A stretch of DNA of 64,000 bases from Spongiibacter sp. IMCC21906. GTDB lineage: Bacteria > Pseudomonadota > Gammaproteobacteria > Pseudomonadales > Spongiibacteraceae. Below, piece after piece: positions 9,348 through 18,179 of the stretch. Each line of letters opens with the position of its first letter. Positions within the stretch are counted from its first letter, which is position 1. Below the pieces are notes generated by a model that worked only from the letters and a program-made list of their open reading frames with translations, did not search any database and was not told where the DNA came from. The translations under genes were made by a program, and so were the position numbers. Location of the stretch: NCBI RefSeq assembly GCF_001010805.1, contig NZ_CP011477.1, forward strand, positions 1,689,001-1,753,000, written 5' to 3'.

Positions 9348-10385
9348 TTAGATCAGCACTAACTTTCCTGTGCTGGCTCCAGATGCCAGTTGCTGTTGCG
9401 CACGCGCCGCTTCTTCAAGTGAAATACGCTCACCGATCAACGGATCAATTTTGTTTTCTGCCAGCAAGCTTAATAGTGTCTCTAGATCTTCTCGATAAAA
9501 CGCCGGGCGTTCAGTGCGCCAGGTATCGACGTTATAACCCACGACACCTTTGCTGGCACTAAGCAATTTCAAGGGCGATGCAGACAGGTTGTGAAGAAGG
9601 CTTTTGAGTACACTCAGCATATTGAGGCGACCATTTTTGGTTATGCCTAACATGCCATAACAGACCACCGTGCCGCTGGGTTTTAGCATGCTTAGCGCAC
9701 GGCTGGTTTCTTTGCCGCCAATAGCATCAAAAACAGCATTAAGGCCTTTGCCTTGAGTGAAGGTGTCCACGGCTTGTTCAATGTCTTCGTTGCGGTAGTC
9801 GAGGGGGTGGCCGCCACGCTCTGTCACTATGGCGTGCTTTGACTTGGAGGCGTAGCCAATCGCGTTAACACCATGCATCGCGGCTAGCTCAAGTAGAGCT
9901 GTACCGACTCCGCCTGCGGCAGCGTGAATCAATATCGTGTCCCCAGCTTGTACCTTTGCAACTCTGTGCAGCATTTGCCAGGCGGTTAGGTAATTCAGTA
10001 TCAGTGCAACGGCTTTTGTGGCATCAAGCGATTCCGGCACCACAACGCATTGATCTGCGGGTAGCAGGCGGTGTCGAGCGTAGCTGCCATAGACTGTGAG
10101 GGCTGCGACCCGAGTACCGGGTGTGAAATGTTCTGGTACGCCTGCACCCACGGCTTCGATTTTTCCTACAACATCGTAGCCGGGAGTTCTTGGCCAGCCA
10201 ATATCTTTTGGCAGCGGATAAATACCTTCTCTAAGCATAATGTCGGCAAATGCAACGCCGGCTGCTTCCATCTTGATTTGAATTTCACCCGGGCCGGGTT
10301 TGGGAATTGGTGGGTGCAATGTTTTGAAAACCCGCGTATCGCCACGCTTTATAGCAATAATCTTGGTGGATAATTTGTCGCGCAT
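9348..10385 (-). CDS. Medium-chain (quinone-type) NAD(P)H oxidoreductase
   Basis: A 345-residue zinc-independent member of the medium-chain dehydrogenase/reductase superfamily, nearest in pattern to quinone oxidoreductase. The N-terminal GroES-like domain includes KPGPGEIQIKMEAAGVAFAD and GYDVVGKIEAVG. The Rossmann domain contains ILIHAAAGGVGTALLELA at about 155-172, followed by DYRNED, as in NADPH-binding members. No structural zinc cysteines are present. It probably reduces quinones or enals in the cytoplasm. It stands alone, upstream of nothing on the same strand except the AP2/H1-like gene. Confidence 0.85.
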   Translation of the reverse strand: MRDKLSTKIIAIKRGDTRVFKTLHPPIPKPGPGEIQIKMEAAGVAFADIMLREGIYPLPKDIGWPRTPGYDVVGKIEAVGAGVPEHFTPGTRVAALTVYGSYARHRLLPADQCVVVPESLDATKAVALILNYLTAWQMLHRVAKVQAGDTILIHAAAGGVGTALLELAAMHGVNAIGYASKSKHAIVTERGGHPLDYRNEDIEQAVDTFTQGKGLNAVFDAIGGKETSRALSMLKPSGTVVCYGMLGITKNGRLNMLSVLKSLLHNLSASPLKLLSASKGVVGYNVDTWRTERPAFYREDLETLLSLLAENKIDPLIGERISLEEAARAQQQLASGASTGKLVLI

Positions 10386-10461
10386 GGTCTTCAGGTCCTA
10401 GAGAAATGACTTGGAAATAGTATTTCTGGCCTTATTTTCCGTCTGCAAGGCGGATAGGCCG

Positions 10462-11457
10462 CTATTTTTTAGCGCCCTTCTTGCGAGCCGCTTTTTTCTT
10501 GGCCGGGGCTTTTTTAGCTGCCGCCTTTTTAGGCGCTGCTTTTTTTACCGCCACTTTCTTTGCGGCTGCTTTCTTGGGCGCGGCCGGCTTCTTCGGCGTA
10601 GCTTTTGCCACGGCGGGCTTTTTAGTAGCTGCTTTCTTGGGTGCTACCCTCTTTTTAGGCGCTGTTTTCTTGGGGGCGGCCTGCTTCTTTGGAACAGCCT
10701 TTGCCACGGCGGGTTTCTTAGCAGCCACTTTTTTGGCGGCGACTTTTGTTTGGGTCGTGGATTTGCGAGGGGCTGCCGCTTTTGCGGGTGCCTTAGTCGC
10801 TGAGGTTTTAATAGGCTTTTTCGGATTAGCCTTGCTTGCTACGGCTTTTTTAGCTGTGGTCTTGACGGCCGCTTTTTTTACCAGCGATTTAGCTGCTGGG
10901 GCTTTTTTCACTTTGGCTTTCTTCTTGGTCGAAGCCGTTACCGCTTCCGCTTTAGATGCCGCGCGCTCCGCTTCTTCGATTTCGCCGCGCTTAGATGCCC
11001 AGAAAACACCTTTAATTCGGCTTATGCCATCTTTTCGAGCCTGAATCGCCAGTTGTTTAGCTTTCTTCTCGCCAAAGGTGTTGTAAGAAAAGCTGGCTTT
11101 GGCGCTACCGTTTTCGCCTACCGGCCAATGGGCTTCCCAATAGCGGGTTTCTCTTACACTGCCGTCTTTTAACTTATAGCGTTTGCCGTAGGTGTATACG
11201 CCAGGTATGCCCGAGGTATTGTTGCGGCGAACAGTGGCGCAAAACTGTTTGCGAGTTGTGGGTGGAAATTTGGCAATGATCTCGTCTCGAAATTGCTTGG
11301 CAGCCTGTTGGGCCTTGCGCTTGCCGCCAAATTTCTTGTCTGGAAAATTGCGGACGAGGAGTTTGCCCTGTCTACGAATACTGACTCGCCATGCATGCGT
11401 GCGATACAAATCGTCATCAATGCGAGATATTCCATACATTGCTTTGTTCTTGGTCAT
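10462..11457 (-). CDS. AP2-domain protein with histone H1-like Lys/Ala tail
   Basis: A 331-residue protein in two parts. Residues 1 to about 150 contain two AP2-like DNA-binding units. The first is GISRIDDDLYRTHAWRVSI and onward to AKQFRDEI. The second begins NNTSGIPGVYTYGKRYK, continues with YWEAHWPVG and ends with a helix around KKAKQLAIQARKDG. Residues ~175-331 are a low-complexity Lys/Ala/Pro tail of KKA, PKK and AAPKK repeats, like histone H1 or bacterial HU/AlgP-type tails. It is probably a nucleoid or DNA-binding protein. The tail is encoded by repetitive DNA and may vary in length between strains. The combination is unusual. Confidence 0.8.
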   Translation of the reverse strand: MTKNKAMYGISRIDDDLYRTHAWRVSIRRQGKLLVRNFPDKKFGGKRKAQQAAKQFRDEIIAKFPPTTRKQFCATVRRNNTSGIPGVYTYGKRYKLKDGSVRETRYWEAHWPVGENGSAKASFSYNTFGEKKAKQLAIQARKDGISRIKGVFWASKRGEIEEAERAASKAEAVTASTKKKAKVKKAPAAKSLVKKAAVKTTAKKAVASKANPKKPIKTSATKAPAKAAAPRKSTTQTKVAAKKVAAKKPAVAKAVPKKQAAPKKTAPKKRVAPKKAATKKPAVAKATPKKPAAPKKAAAKKVAVKKAAPKKAAAKKAPAKKKAARKKGAKK

Positions 11458-12067
11458 AGAATTTAAATCTAATCCGGTTGCAAAGGCAGCTGGTTCGCAA
11501 TGAGGTGGGAGAGGTTTTCGAGAGGGAAATCCGTTTTCAGCTCATTCGCAATCCAAGGTCAATGGGTTTCGCGCCATTGATCTCTGCGGGAGATATGTGA
11601 TTGTTGGGTATTCTAACAAGGGGCTTATCATGAACTTTAACTCAATAGAGTCAGCAAGATAGTCTATGGCGACCCATTGTCGTAACTGCAGGAATAATAA
11701 TGTTTTTACCACTGATTAGCAATAATTTCAAAAAGTAAAAAGCTGGGCGGCAGTGGGTTTTAGCGGAATCACATCGTTTTTGTGAAGATTATTTCAACCG
11801 CGTTATTAAAAATGCTGGGTGTCACTTTGTGTGTATTTTGTATATTAAGGTTGCTTGGCGCCCACTCTGTTGGCCAAGATAAGATATACCATAGGTGGCG
11901 TTAATCTTGGCGTGGCAGCATAAATGTAGTCGGAGATAACATTTATGCTGCGCTTATTACTTCATTATTAAATTTTGGTGGGGCTCATTGGTTTGGGCTT
12001 GATACTTCCACTTGCCAGTTGTTACAGGCATGATTGCGGGTAGTTGTTAGTGAGGAGCAAGTTAAAT
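11458..12067. other. 610-bp intergenic region upstream of fur
   Basis: No coding region is visible. It holds a perfect 13-bp inverted repeat (GCAGCATAAATGT ... ACATTTATGCTGC) at 11915-11951 with an 11-nt loop and no T-run. An 8-bp inverted repeat, GCCAAGAT/ATCTTGGC, lies at 11873-11880 and 11904-11911. The rest is AT-rich and presumably carries the divergent promoters of fur and the AP2/H1-like gene. Confidence 0.5.
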
Positions 12068-12478
12068 ATGTCATCTGAAACACAAGACATCAGAGGGGCG
12101 GGCTTAAAAGTCACTTTGCCTCGAGTAAAGATTCTACAATTGCTAGAGTCTGCAGCAGAAGAGGGTGCACATTTAAGCGCTGAAGATGTCTATAAACGGC
12201 TCATTCAAACCGGAGAAGATATCGGTTTGGCAACGGTATATCGTGTGCTGACTCAGTTTGAATCAGCGGGGTTGGTGATGCGGCATAATTTCGAGGGCGG
12301 GCACTCGGTGTTTGAGTTGGCCAGTGGTGAACATCATGATCATATGGTTTCTGTCGAGACCAATGAAGTGATCGAATTTACCGATCCGCTTATCGAGAAG
12401 CGTCAGCATAAAATTGCTGAAGAACACGGCTATGAATTAGTCGACCACTCTTTAGTTTTGTATGTGCGTAAGCTGTAA
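12068..12478 (+). CDS. fur: Ferric uptake regulator Fur
   Basis: A 136-residue iron-responsive repressor. The winged-helix DNA-binding part includes LKVTLPRVKILQLLE and DIGLATVYRVLTQFESAGLV. The metal site EHHDHM follows, then the dimerisation region. The start ATG at 12068 has a GAGGAG site about ten bases upstream; an in-frame TTG eight codons earlier was rejected. The usual CxxC zinc ligands after HHDH are absent (SVETN instead), and the whole protein lacks cysteine. It is transcribed alone and closed by a strong terminator at 12551. The candidate Fur target nearest in this window is upstream of the TonB receptor. Confidence 0.93.
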   Translation: MSSETQDIRGAGLKVTLPRVKILQLLESAAEEGAHLSAEDVYKRLIQTGEDIGLATVYRVLTQFESAGLVMRHNFEGGHSVFELASGEHHDHMVSVETNEVIEFTDPLIEKRQHKIAEEHGYELVDHSLVLYVRKL

Positions 12479-12550
12479 AGCAAACACCTCTGTGCTGGTA
12501 TCGTTGCCAGTCAAGCGCCTGTAAATATACCAATCTCTACCGATATGTAA

Positions 12551-12585
12551 TGTGCGAAGAGAGATTCTCTCTTCGCACATTTTTT
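12551..12585 (+). terminator. Rho-independent terminator after fur
   Basis: A near-perfect hairpin, TGTGCGAAGAGAGA paired with TCTCTCTTCGCACA, followed directly by six T. It lies 73 bases after the fur stop. Confidence 0.9.
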
Positions 12586-12763
12586 ATTACATACGTGCCT
12601 TGCAATGCAATGCAAGGCTCTAGCGTAAAAATTAGTACTGTTTCCTTGTTCTGTAAAAAGCTGAAATAAATTCGCTGCAATATTGCAACTTTGGCTTTTT
12701 CGGTTTGTCCGGATAGTAATGGCTCATGTAGTCATGTCCTTTACTGATTACGGGAGAAACAGC

Positions 12764-13186
12764 ATGAAAGTACAAGAAGTGATGACCGCAAAACCAGAAT
12801 ACCTTCAAGCCGATGCCACTATTCGTGAAGCCGCTATACGAATGATGGAACACGATAGAGGTTTTGAACCCATTGGCGACGACAATAAACTCGTCGGGGT
12901 GATCACCGATCGAGATTTGGCATTGCGAGGCATGGCTGATGGCAAAACGCCAGACGATGCGGTGAGCTCGGTGATGAGTGGAACGCTACTTTATTGTTTT
13001 CAAGATCAGGATATTAACGATGTGCTGGAAAATATGAAGCAGCAAGCTGTGCAGCGTTTGGTTGTGCTAAACAACGAGAAGGATAAAGAGTTTGTTGGGA
13101 TTGTTGCCATTAGCGATATTGCTGATCATTGTAAAGACCCGGCGCTAGCCCAGCGTATTGTGGATTGCTGTCGCGTTTATCATTAA
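12764..13186 (+). CDS. Tandem CBS-domain protein
   Basis: A 140-residue protein made almost entirely of two CBS domains (about 1-62 and 70-125), which usually bind adenosyl nucleotides. Landmarks are MKVQEVMTAKPEYLQADATI, VGVITDRDLALRGM, VSSVMSGTLLYC and VGIVAISDIADH. The ATG at 12764 has a GGGAG ribosome site nine bases upstream; a longer open frame from 12683 lacks one and runs through non-coding sequence. No enzymatic domain is attached, so a regulatory or stress role is likely but unspecified. Confidence 0.85.
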   Translation: MKVQEVMTAKPEYLQADATIREAAIRMMEHDRGFEPIGDDNKLVGVITDRDLALRGMADGKTPDDAVSSVMSGTLLYCFQDQDINDVLENMKQQAVQRLVVLNNEKDKEFVGIVAISDIADHCKDPALAQRIVDCCRVYH

Positions 13187-13251
13187 ACCGGTAGCTTGGA
13201 GTCGAGGCGATCTTGCTTCGGCTCCAAGCTTAAACGATACGGCCATTGACT

Positions 13252-13857
13252 CTATTCTACTGACCGAATAACACCACAGGCAACACGACCACCGGCATCC
13301 CCCGACGGCTGAGATACCAGATCATCAGCATTAGCGTGAACCACCACGGCTCTATTCAGAATATTGTTCTCTCCTGAAAAAGCGAGTCGTTCGTTGTTTA
13401 TTTCTATATCAACATCGCCTTTGTTATTGGCAGTGATATTGCCGAGATCACCGACATGCTGAGAGGCTTGCCGGGGGCCGCTATGGTCGACTTCTTGTGG
13501 GTTAAAGTGACCGCCGGCTGCCTTACCTTGGTTGTCACAGTTAGGATCGGTATGAATATGAAATCCGTGTTCTCCGGGGGTAAGGCCGCTGATGTTGATG
13601 CTGACCTTCATTTCTGAGCGACCCTCGCTGGGCATAAAAGTGACTAAACCGTCGATTGTATTATCTTTAGTGCCTTTCAGTTTGGCCTGAGCTTTTTCGA
13701 CAAGTGAGAATTTTTCTTTACCAGTGCTGCCGGCCTCCGCTTTTTGGTTATCTGCAAGTCCTTCAGGGACTCTCGGATTCGGGCGCTCGCATGCAGTTAT
13801 TCCTAAGCATAAAATTGCACTGGCCGAGGTAAGCAATATAGTTTTTGCCATTGGCAT
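13252..13857 (-). CDS. sodC: Cu/Zn superoxide dismutase, lipoprotein form
   Basis: A 201-residue periplasmic superoxide dismutase. The signal peptide ends in a lipobox-like ITAC near residue 23, so the protein is probably lipid-anchored. The enzyme domain has the copper ligands in GEHGFHIHTDPNCD, the bridging histidine and zinc ligands in AGGHFNPQ and DHSGPRQASQHVGDL, and a later ligand in AVVVHANADD. The end GGRVACGVI supplies the disulfide cysteine. The ATG at 13857 follows a GGAGG site at seven bases. It is divergent from the DJ-1/PfpI gene, and the 190-bp gap probably holds both promoters. Confidence 0.93.
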   Translation of the reverse strand: MPMAKTILLTSASAILCLGITACERPNPRVPEGLADNQKAEAGSTGKEKFSLVEKAQAKLKGTKDNTIDGLVTFMPSEGRSEMKVSINISGLTPGEHGFHIHTDPNCDNQGKAAGGHFNPQEVDHSGPRQASQHVGDLGNITANNKGDVDIEINNERLAFSGENNILNRAVVVHANADDLVSQPSGDAGGRVACGVIRSVE

Positions 13858-14050
13858 TGTTTTGCCTCCGTTATCTATATGATGAACAAAATTGCTTCTA
13901 CACCAGCTCCGACAAATAGAATGTACATTAATTCAGCCTCTTCTATTGATGGTTATATTTTCAATATTTTCTGTAAATTACTAAATGTTTTTTCCGAAAG
14001 CTTGTCGTAGCTAGACAGGCATTGATAACACATTTAGAAGGAGAAAATGT

Positions 14051-14617
14051 ATGAGTAATGTCCATAAATTAGCCGACAAAAAAGTCGCTATTCTCGCGAC
14101 AGATGGTTTCGAGCAGAGCGAGCTTTTAGAGCCTTTATCTGCACTTCAAGAAGCAGGCGCGTCGGTGGACGTGGTTTCACTTAAGGCAGGAAAAATTCGC
14201 GGTTGGCAAAAAGATGATTGGGGTGACGAAGTTGATGTTGATAAAACCCTGAGTGAAGTAGCGGCTGATGATTACAATGCCTTGGTCTTACCGGGTGGCT
14301 TGTTTAATCCTGATATTTTACGCACTGAGCCCAATGCCGTGAAGTTTGTGAAAGGTTTTTTTGGTCAAGCAGAAATTAAACCGGTTGCCGCAATTTGTCA
14401 TGGTCCCTGGATGCTGGCCGAGGCAGGGGTGTTAGAAGGGCGAACCGTAACTTCCTACCCGAGCATTCAGACTGATGTGAAAAACGCCGGTGCCACCTGG
14501 GTAGATAAAGAGGTGGTGGTGGATCATGGGTTGGTCACTAGCCGAAATCCGAATGATCTTCCCGCGTTCAATAGCAAATTAATAGAAGAGATTGCCGAGG
14601 GACGCCACGCCGCTTAA
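14051..14617 (+). CDS. DJ-1/PfpI-family protein (YhbO-like)
   Basis: A 188-residue type-1 glutamine-amidotransferase-like protein of the DJ-1/PfpI group. The nucleophile elbow AAICHGPWMLAEAG holds the catalytic Cys-His pair near residues 116-117. The N-terminal KKVAILATDGFEQSEL and central ALVLPGGLFNPDILR are the other family marks. Members act as deglycases/chaperones or stress proteins; the exact activity is debated. The ATG has a clear AAGGAG site. It is divergent from sodC, which fits a stress-response setting. Confidence 0.88.
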   Translation: MSNVHKLADKKVAILATDGFEQSELLEPLSALQEAGASVDVVSLKAGKIRGWQKDDWGDEVDVDKTLSEVAADDYNALVLPGGLFNPDILRTEPNAVKFVKGFFGQAEIKPVAAICHGPWMLAEAGVLEGRTVTSYPSIQTDVKNAGATWVDKEVVVDHGLVTSRNPNDLPAFNSKLIEEIAEGRHAA

Positions 14618-14774
14618 ATTGGCTCCGCAGGCGTTGTAGTAGACCCTGTAGTAGAGACCTTGTATAAGCGCAGACCAAGCTGCCTCGTGCATTTTCGGCT
14701 TGGTCGCGCGCTTTAAATTATGAGGCACATGCCTTTATTCAGCCAGCTGTGGCCAGCGTGTATTCAATCTACAT

Positions 14775-16451
14775 TTACTGGGTGGGTGGTGCTGGGAGCT
14801 TCGCTTTCGTTGTGAGTGCTGCTGCGTAATTCATAATATGAAATATGCGGTTTTGCTCGTGGCTACCACTAACTAGTTCTGCACCGGGACCGGAGGCAAA
14901 AATGGCGACGTCTTCGCCGCCGTGGGTTTCTGAGGAGAGTGGTACCAACGACGATTGTATAAAGTTTGGGTCTTCAGTATCTATGCTCTTTAGATCTGGT
15001 CGGGACTCGGTGTTTGTGTGGTCTTGTTCATCCAAAAGAGCCATATGTGCACCGGGACCATTGCTGTAAGCCAAAGTGGTGTAGGGCTTACCGTCGTTTG
15101 CCAGCGTGGGCTTGTTTGAGCCAATGCTAACGACTTTGCCTAAAATGGGGTTGCCTCGTTTAGGGTAGCCCGCCATGGTAAATACATGGCTATGATCTGC
15201 TGTCACAATAATCAAGGTGTCATCGCTACTACTTAAACGCGCTGCAGTTTCTACAGCGTCTGACAGCGCGACAGTATCACTGAGTGCTCTATAGGCATTG
15301 CCAGCATGGTGAGCGTGATCAATACGACCTGCTTCCACCACCAAGAAATACCCCTTGTTGTTCTGGCTGAGTAGGGTGATCGCCTTTTCTGTCATTTCTG
15401 CCAAAGAGGGCTCGGTACTATCACCTTGCTTTCTGTCCGCCTCAAATTGCATATGAGATGGGTTGAACAGCCCTAGTAATTGCTGTTTTTCCTTAAGGTC
15501 AGCGGCCAAAAGCTCACTGCGAGTGCTGATGTATTGACCCGTTGGCGACTGTTGCTGCCATTGTTTAATTAGGTTGTTGCCATCGCTGCGTACGCCTGTT
15601 GTGGCCGTTGCGGTTTTGCCAGTGGGTAGGGTAGAGGCATTGGAGGCAGTTGCTGGCTCGTTATCGTTTTTAAGCGTTGGCTGGGCCGGAAGAAAGTTAC
15701 GACGCCCACCGCCCAGTATCACCTCAATACCATTGGTTTTTTGGCCTGGAAATCGCTGGCTAAAGTGTTCTTTAAAGCGAATCAGTTGCAGGGCAATATC
15801 TTCACAGCCTGCGTCTTGTTCTGCTTTGGGTATATCGCTGTCGCTTTCCCAATTGCGCTCAATGGATTTGGCATAATTTGCCGCTGGTGTGGCATGGGTA
15901 ATACGTGCGGTGCTGATGATGCCAGTGCTTTTGCCTGCCAGCTCAGCAAGTTCTAGTGCAGAGGGGAGCGCTGTGCCTTTTTGGGTGGCGCAGTGGCCGC
16001 GCTCAACACTTTCATTCACGGCCAGTACTCCCGCGTCAGTTTTGGCACCAGTAATAATAGCTGTCATGGTACCGGCAGAGTCAGGAACCTGCGCGTCGAC
16101 ATTATAGGTTTTGATTAGGCCGCTGTAGGGAAAACGCTCAAAACTCAGGCTGTTTTCCTCGCCACTTTTTCCTTGTTGCTGGCCCTGAAAAATGCGCGCT
16201 GCGGTAAGGGTCGAGATGCCCATGCCATCGCCAATAAAGAGGATAATATTCTTTGCTTCACCCCTTTTATGATTGCTATTGGCTCGCGTCATCATTGAGT
16301 TGTTGACGCTGTGGTGTCCGGCACGATACCAGGTGTTTGTCAGGGCATTTTGAACAATAGCGGCGGGGGCTGCTGTGTTGCTGGCTGGTTCAGCTGCTTT
16401 TTCACAGGCACTAAAAAATAGGCAAAGTGCTAGAAGGGCTGGGGTTCTCAT
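14775..16451 (-). CDS. Alkaline phosphatase, lipoprotein
   Basis: A 558-residue PhoA-superfamily phosphatase that frees phosphate from phosphomonoesters in the periplasm. Metal and nucleophile motifs are visible: NIILFIGDGMG, the serine nucleophile in VPDSAGTMTAIITGAK, VEAGRIDHAHHAGNA, IIVTADHSHVF and SSETHGGEDVAIFASGPG. The ATG at 16451 begins a signal peptide with lipobox FFSAC and has a GGAG site. The longer open frame to 16601 adds a leader with no export signal and was rejected. A Ser/Thr-rich insertion (around 260-300) varies in this family. No PHO-box was identified upstream. Confidence 0.9.
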   Translation of the reverse strand: MRTPALLALCLFFSACEKAAEPASNTAAPAAIVQNALTNTWYRAGHHSVNNSMMTRANSNHKRGEAKNIILFIGDGMGISTLTAARIFQGQQQGKSGEENSLSFERFPYSGLIKTYNVDAQVPDSAGTMTAIITGAKTDAGVLAVNESVERGHCATQKGTALPSALELAELAGKSTGIISTARITHATPAANYAKSIERNWESDSDIPKAEQDAGCEDIALQLIRFKEHFSQRFPGQKTNGIEVILGGGRRNFLPAQPTLKNDNEPATASNASTLPTGKTATATTGVRSDGNNLIKQWQQQSPTGQYISTRSELLAADLKEKQQLLGLFNPSHMQFEADRKQGDSTEPSLAEMTEKAITLLSQNNKGYFLVVEAGRIDHAHHAGNAYRALSDTVALSDAVETAARLSSSDDTLIIVTADHSHVFTMAGYPKRGNPILGKVVSIGSNKPTLANDGKPYTTLAYSNGPGAHMALLDEQDHTNTESRPDLKSIDTEDPNFIQSSLVPLSSETHGGEDVAIFASGPGAELVSGSHEQNRIFHIMNYAAALTTKAKLPAPPTQ

Positions 16452-16549
16452 TTTAACTCCGGAGTGTATAAATGGCTGCGCAGAGATAGTATCTAAGCCA
16501 AATGACAGTTTAAGGACGTTATTTTTGCCAGACAGTTGTGGCAAGCACT

Positions 16550-16867
16550 TTATGCGGTTAATTTGAGGCCCGCCGCGCCAATAATAATTAAACCAATACA
16601 AGCCAGTCGAACAGGGCTGATGGCTTCACCAAACCAGATGACTCCGCAGACAGTGACCCCTACGGCCCCTAATCCGGTCCAAATGGCATAAGCCGTTCCC
16701 ATGGGGATTCCTCTGAGTGCAAAGCTCAGTAAGCTAATTATCGCAAAGGCTAATAAAAATACGGTGATCCCAGAAAAGATCCCCGGCTGTTTGCTGAACC
16801 ACTTCATTGACATGGCCCAGGCAATCTCAAATAAAACAGCAAGAAGTAATAATAGCCAATAGCCCAT
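16550..16867 (-). CDS. sugE: SMR-family transporter, SugE/Gdx (guanidinium exporter) type
   Basis: A 105-residue, four-helix small multidrug resistance protein of the inner membrane. The essential glutamate lies in AVLFEIAWAM (residue 13). The stretch GTAYAIWTGLGAVGV is the signature of the SugE/Gdx subgroup, which exports guanidinium in exchange for protons, rather than EmrE-type drug pumps. The internal ATG at 16867 gives the usual length; the longer frame to 16912 adds a charged leader. It lies about 4.4 kb from a guanidine-I riboswitch operon, which supports a role in guanidine homeostasis. No guanidine riboswitch was seen upstream of this gene itself. Confidence 0.8.
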   Translation of the reverse strand: MGYWLLLLLAVLFEIAWAMSMKWFSKQPGIFSGITVFLLAFAIISLLSFALRGIPMGTAYAIWTGLGAVGVTVCGVIWFGEAISPVRLACIGLIIIGAAGLKLTA

Positions 16868-17125
16868 GTTAATGCTCGGTAGTTTAGGTTTGTGACGCAA
16901 AGATAAGCCCATAAGTGCTTAGCAGCTCAGCAGTATAAGCAATGCAATGCTAATAATCGAAATTGATTTTATGGGGTTTAGTGTGCTCAAAATTCGTGGT
17001 TTTAGGGTTTATATCAGAGTGTATTCGCCTATATTGCAAAACAGATTATCTCATTAGGTGTTTTTACGTATGTCTATACCGCTTTCTAAGGATCAGAATC
17101 ACAAATTCTGAATATTGAGATTTCT

Positions 17126-17144
17126 ATCAATAATAATTGTTCTC
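17126..17144 (+). promoter_or_regulatory. Candidate Fur box upstream of TonB receptor
   Basis: The 19-mer at this position matches the E. coli 19-bp Fur consensus at 12 of 19 sites when aligned by eye. It lies about 130 bp before the receptor start, in AT-rich sequence. The match is moderate and unscored. Confidence 0.3.
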
Positions 17145-18179
17145 ATGGAATGAGGTCGATATTGGGAATGTATTAAAAATAGGGTCTTCTATCATTACGC
17201 GGTCAGTTGCTTGAGCGTTTTCTGTGATTTAGTGGGTTTGATTTTTGAAAGTAGTACGTATTAGAGGTTTATATATGAAAAAAATAATGGTTACTGGTGC
17301 CATCGCTTCCTTAATACCATCGTTGTTAAATGCTGGCGCTCTAGAAGAAGTTGTCGTTACGGCTCAAAAACGTTCCCAGTCTATTAATGATGTTGGCTTG
17401 TCGGTATCTGCAGCGACGGGTGAGCAAATTACCGATGCGGGTATTAGTGACACGGGTGATTTGATCAAAGTTTCTCCTGGCCTGGTGTTTACTGCCAGCC
17501 AAAACGGTACGCCTTTATTCTCTCTGCGCGGTGTTGGTTTTAACGACTATACCTTGGGTGCCAGTCCTGCGGTGAGCGTGTATGTGGATGAAGTTCCGCT
17601 GGCCTACGGTGCTTTTACCAAAGGGGCGACGCTGGACCTGGAGCGGGTTGAAGTGCTTAAAGGTCCACAAGGCTTATTGTTTGGTCAAAACTCGACCGGT
17701 GGGGCAATTAACTATATTGCGGCAAAGCCGACAGAAGAATTTGAAGCCGGTGGTCGCATTAGTTATGGCCGCTTTAATAAGATGGAAGTTGATGGGCATG
17801 TTAGCGGCCCTCTGTCAGAGACGGTTTCTGGCCGCGTGGCATTGGCGACGACCCAGGCTGATGAATGGCAAGAAAGCATTTCTTCCAGCCGAGAACTGGG
17901 CGCTGAGGATTTGTTTAAAGGCCGTGCTCAGTTGTTAATTGATGTGAGTGATCGCACCACGGTATTGGCTGGGGTCAATGGCTGGACAGACAAGTCAGAC
18001 ACTCAAGCAGCGCAGTTACAGGATTTAAAACTGCAATATTCGTCACCCAGTGAGCCACTGGTGTCTGATACGGCGGCAATGCAGTCCCGTATTGATGCTT
18101 TTTTCGATCAGCCCAATGCTGACAATGATGCCCGTAGCGCTGAGTGGGATGAAGGCCGTGATTTATCCCGAGATGATAG

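Noticed and set aside
10481-11044. Antisense open frame rich in Ala/Phe/Leu
   Set aside because: It is the complement of the Lys/Ala-rich tail of the AP2/H1-like gene and has no independent support.
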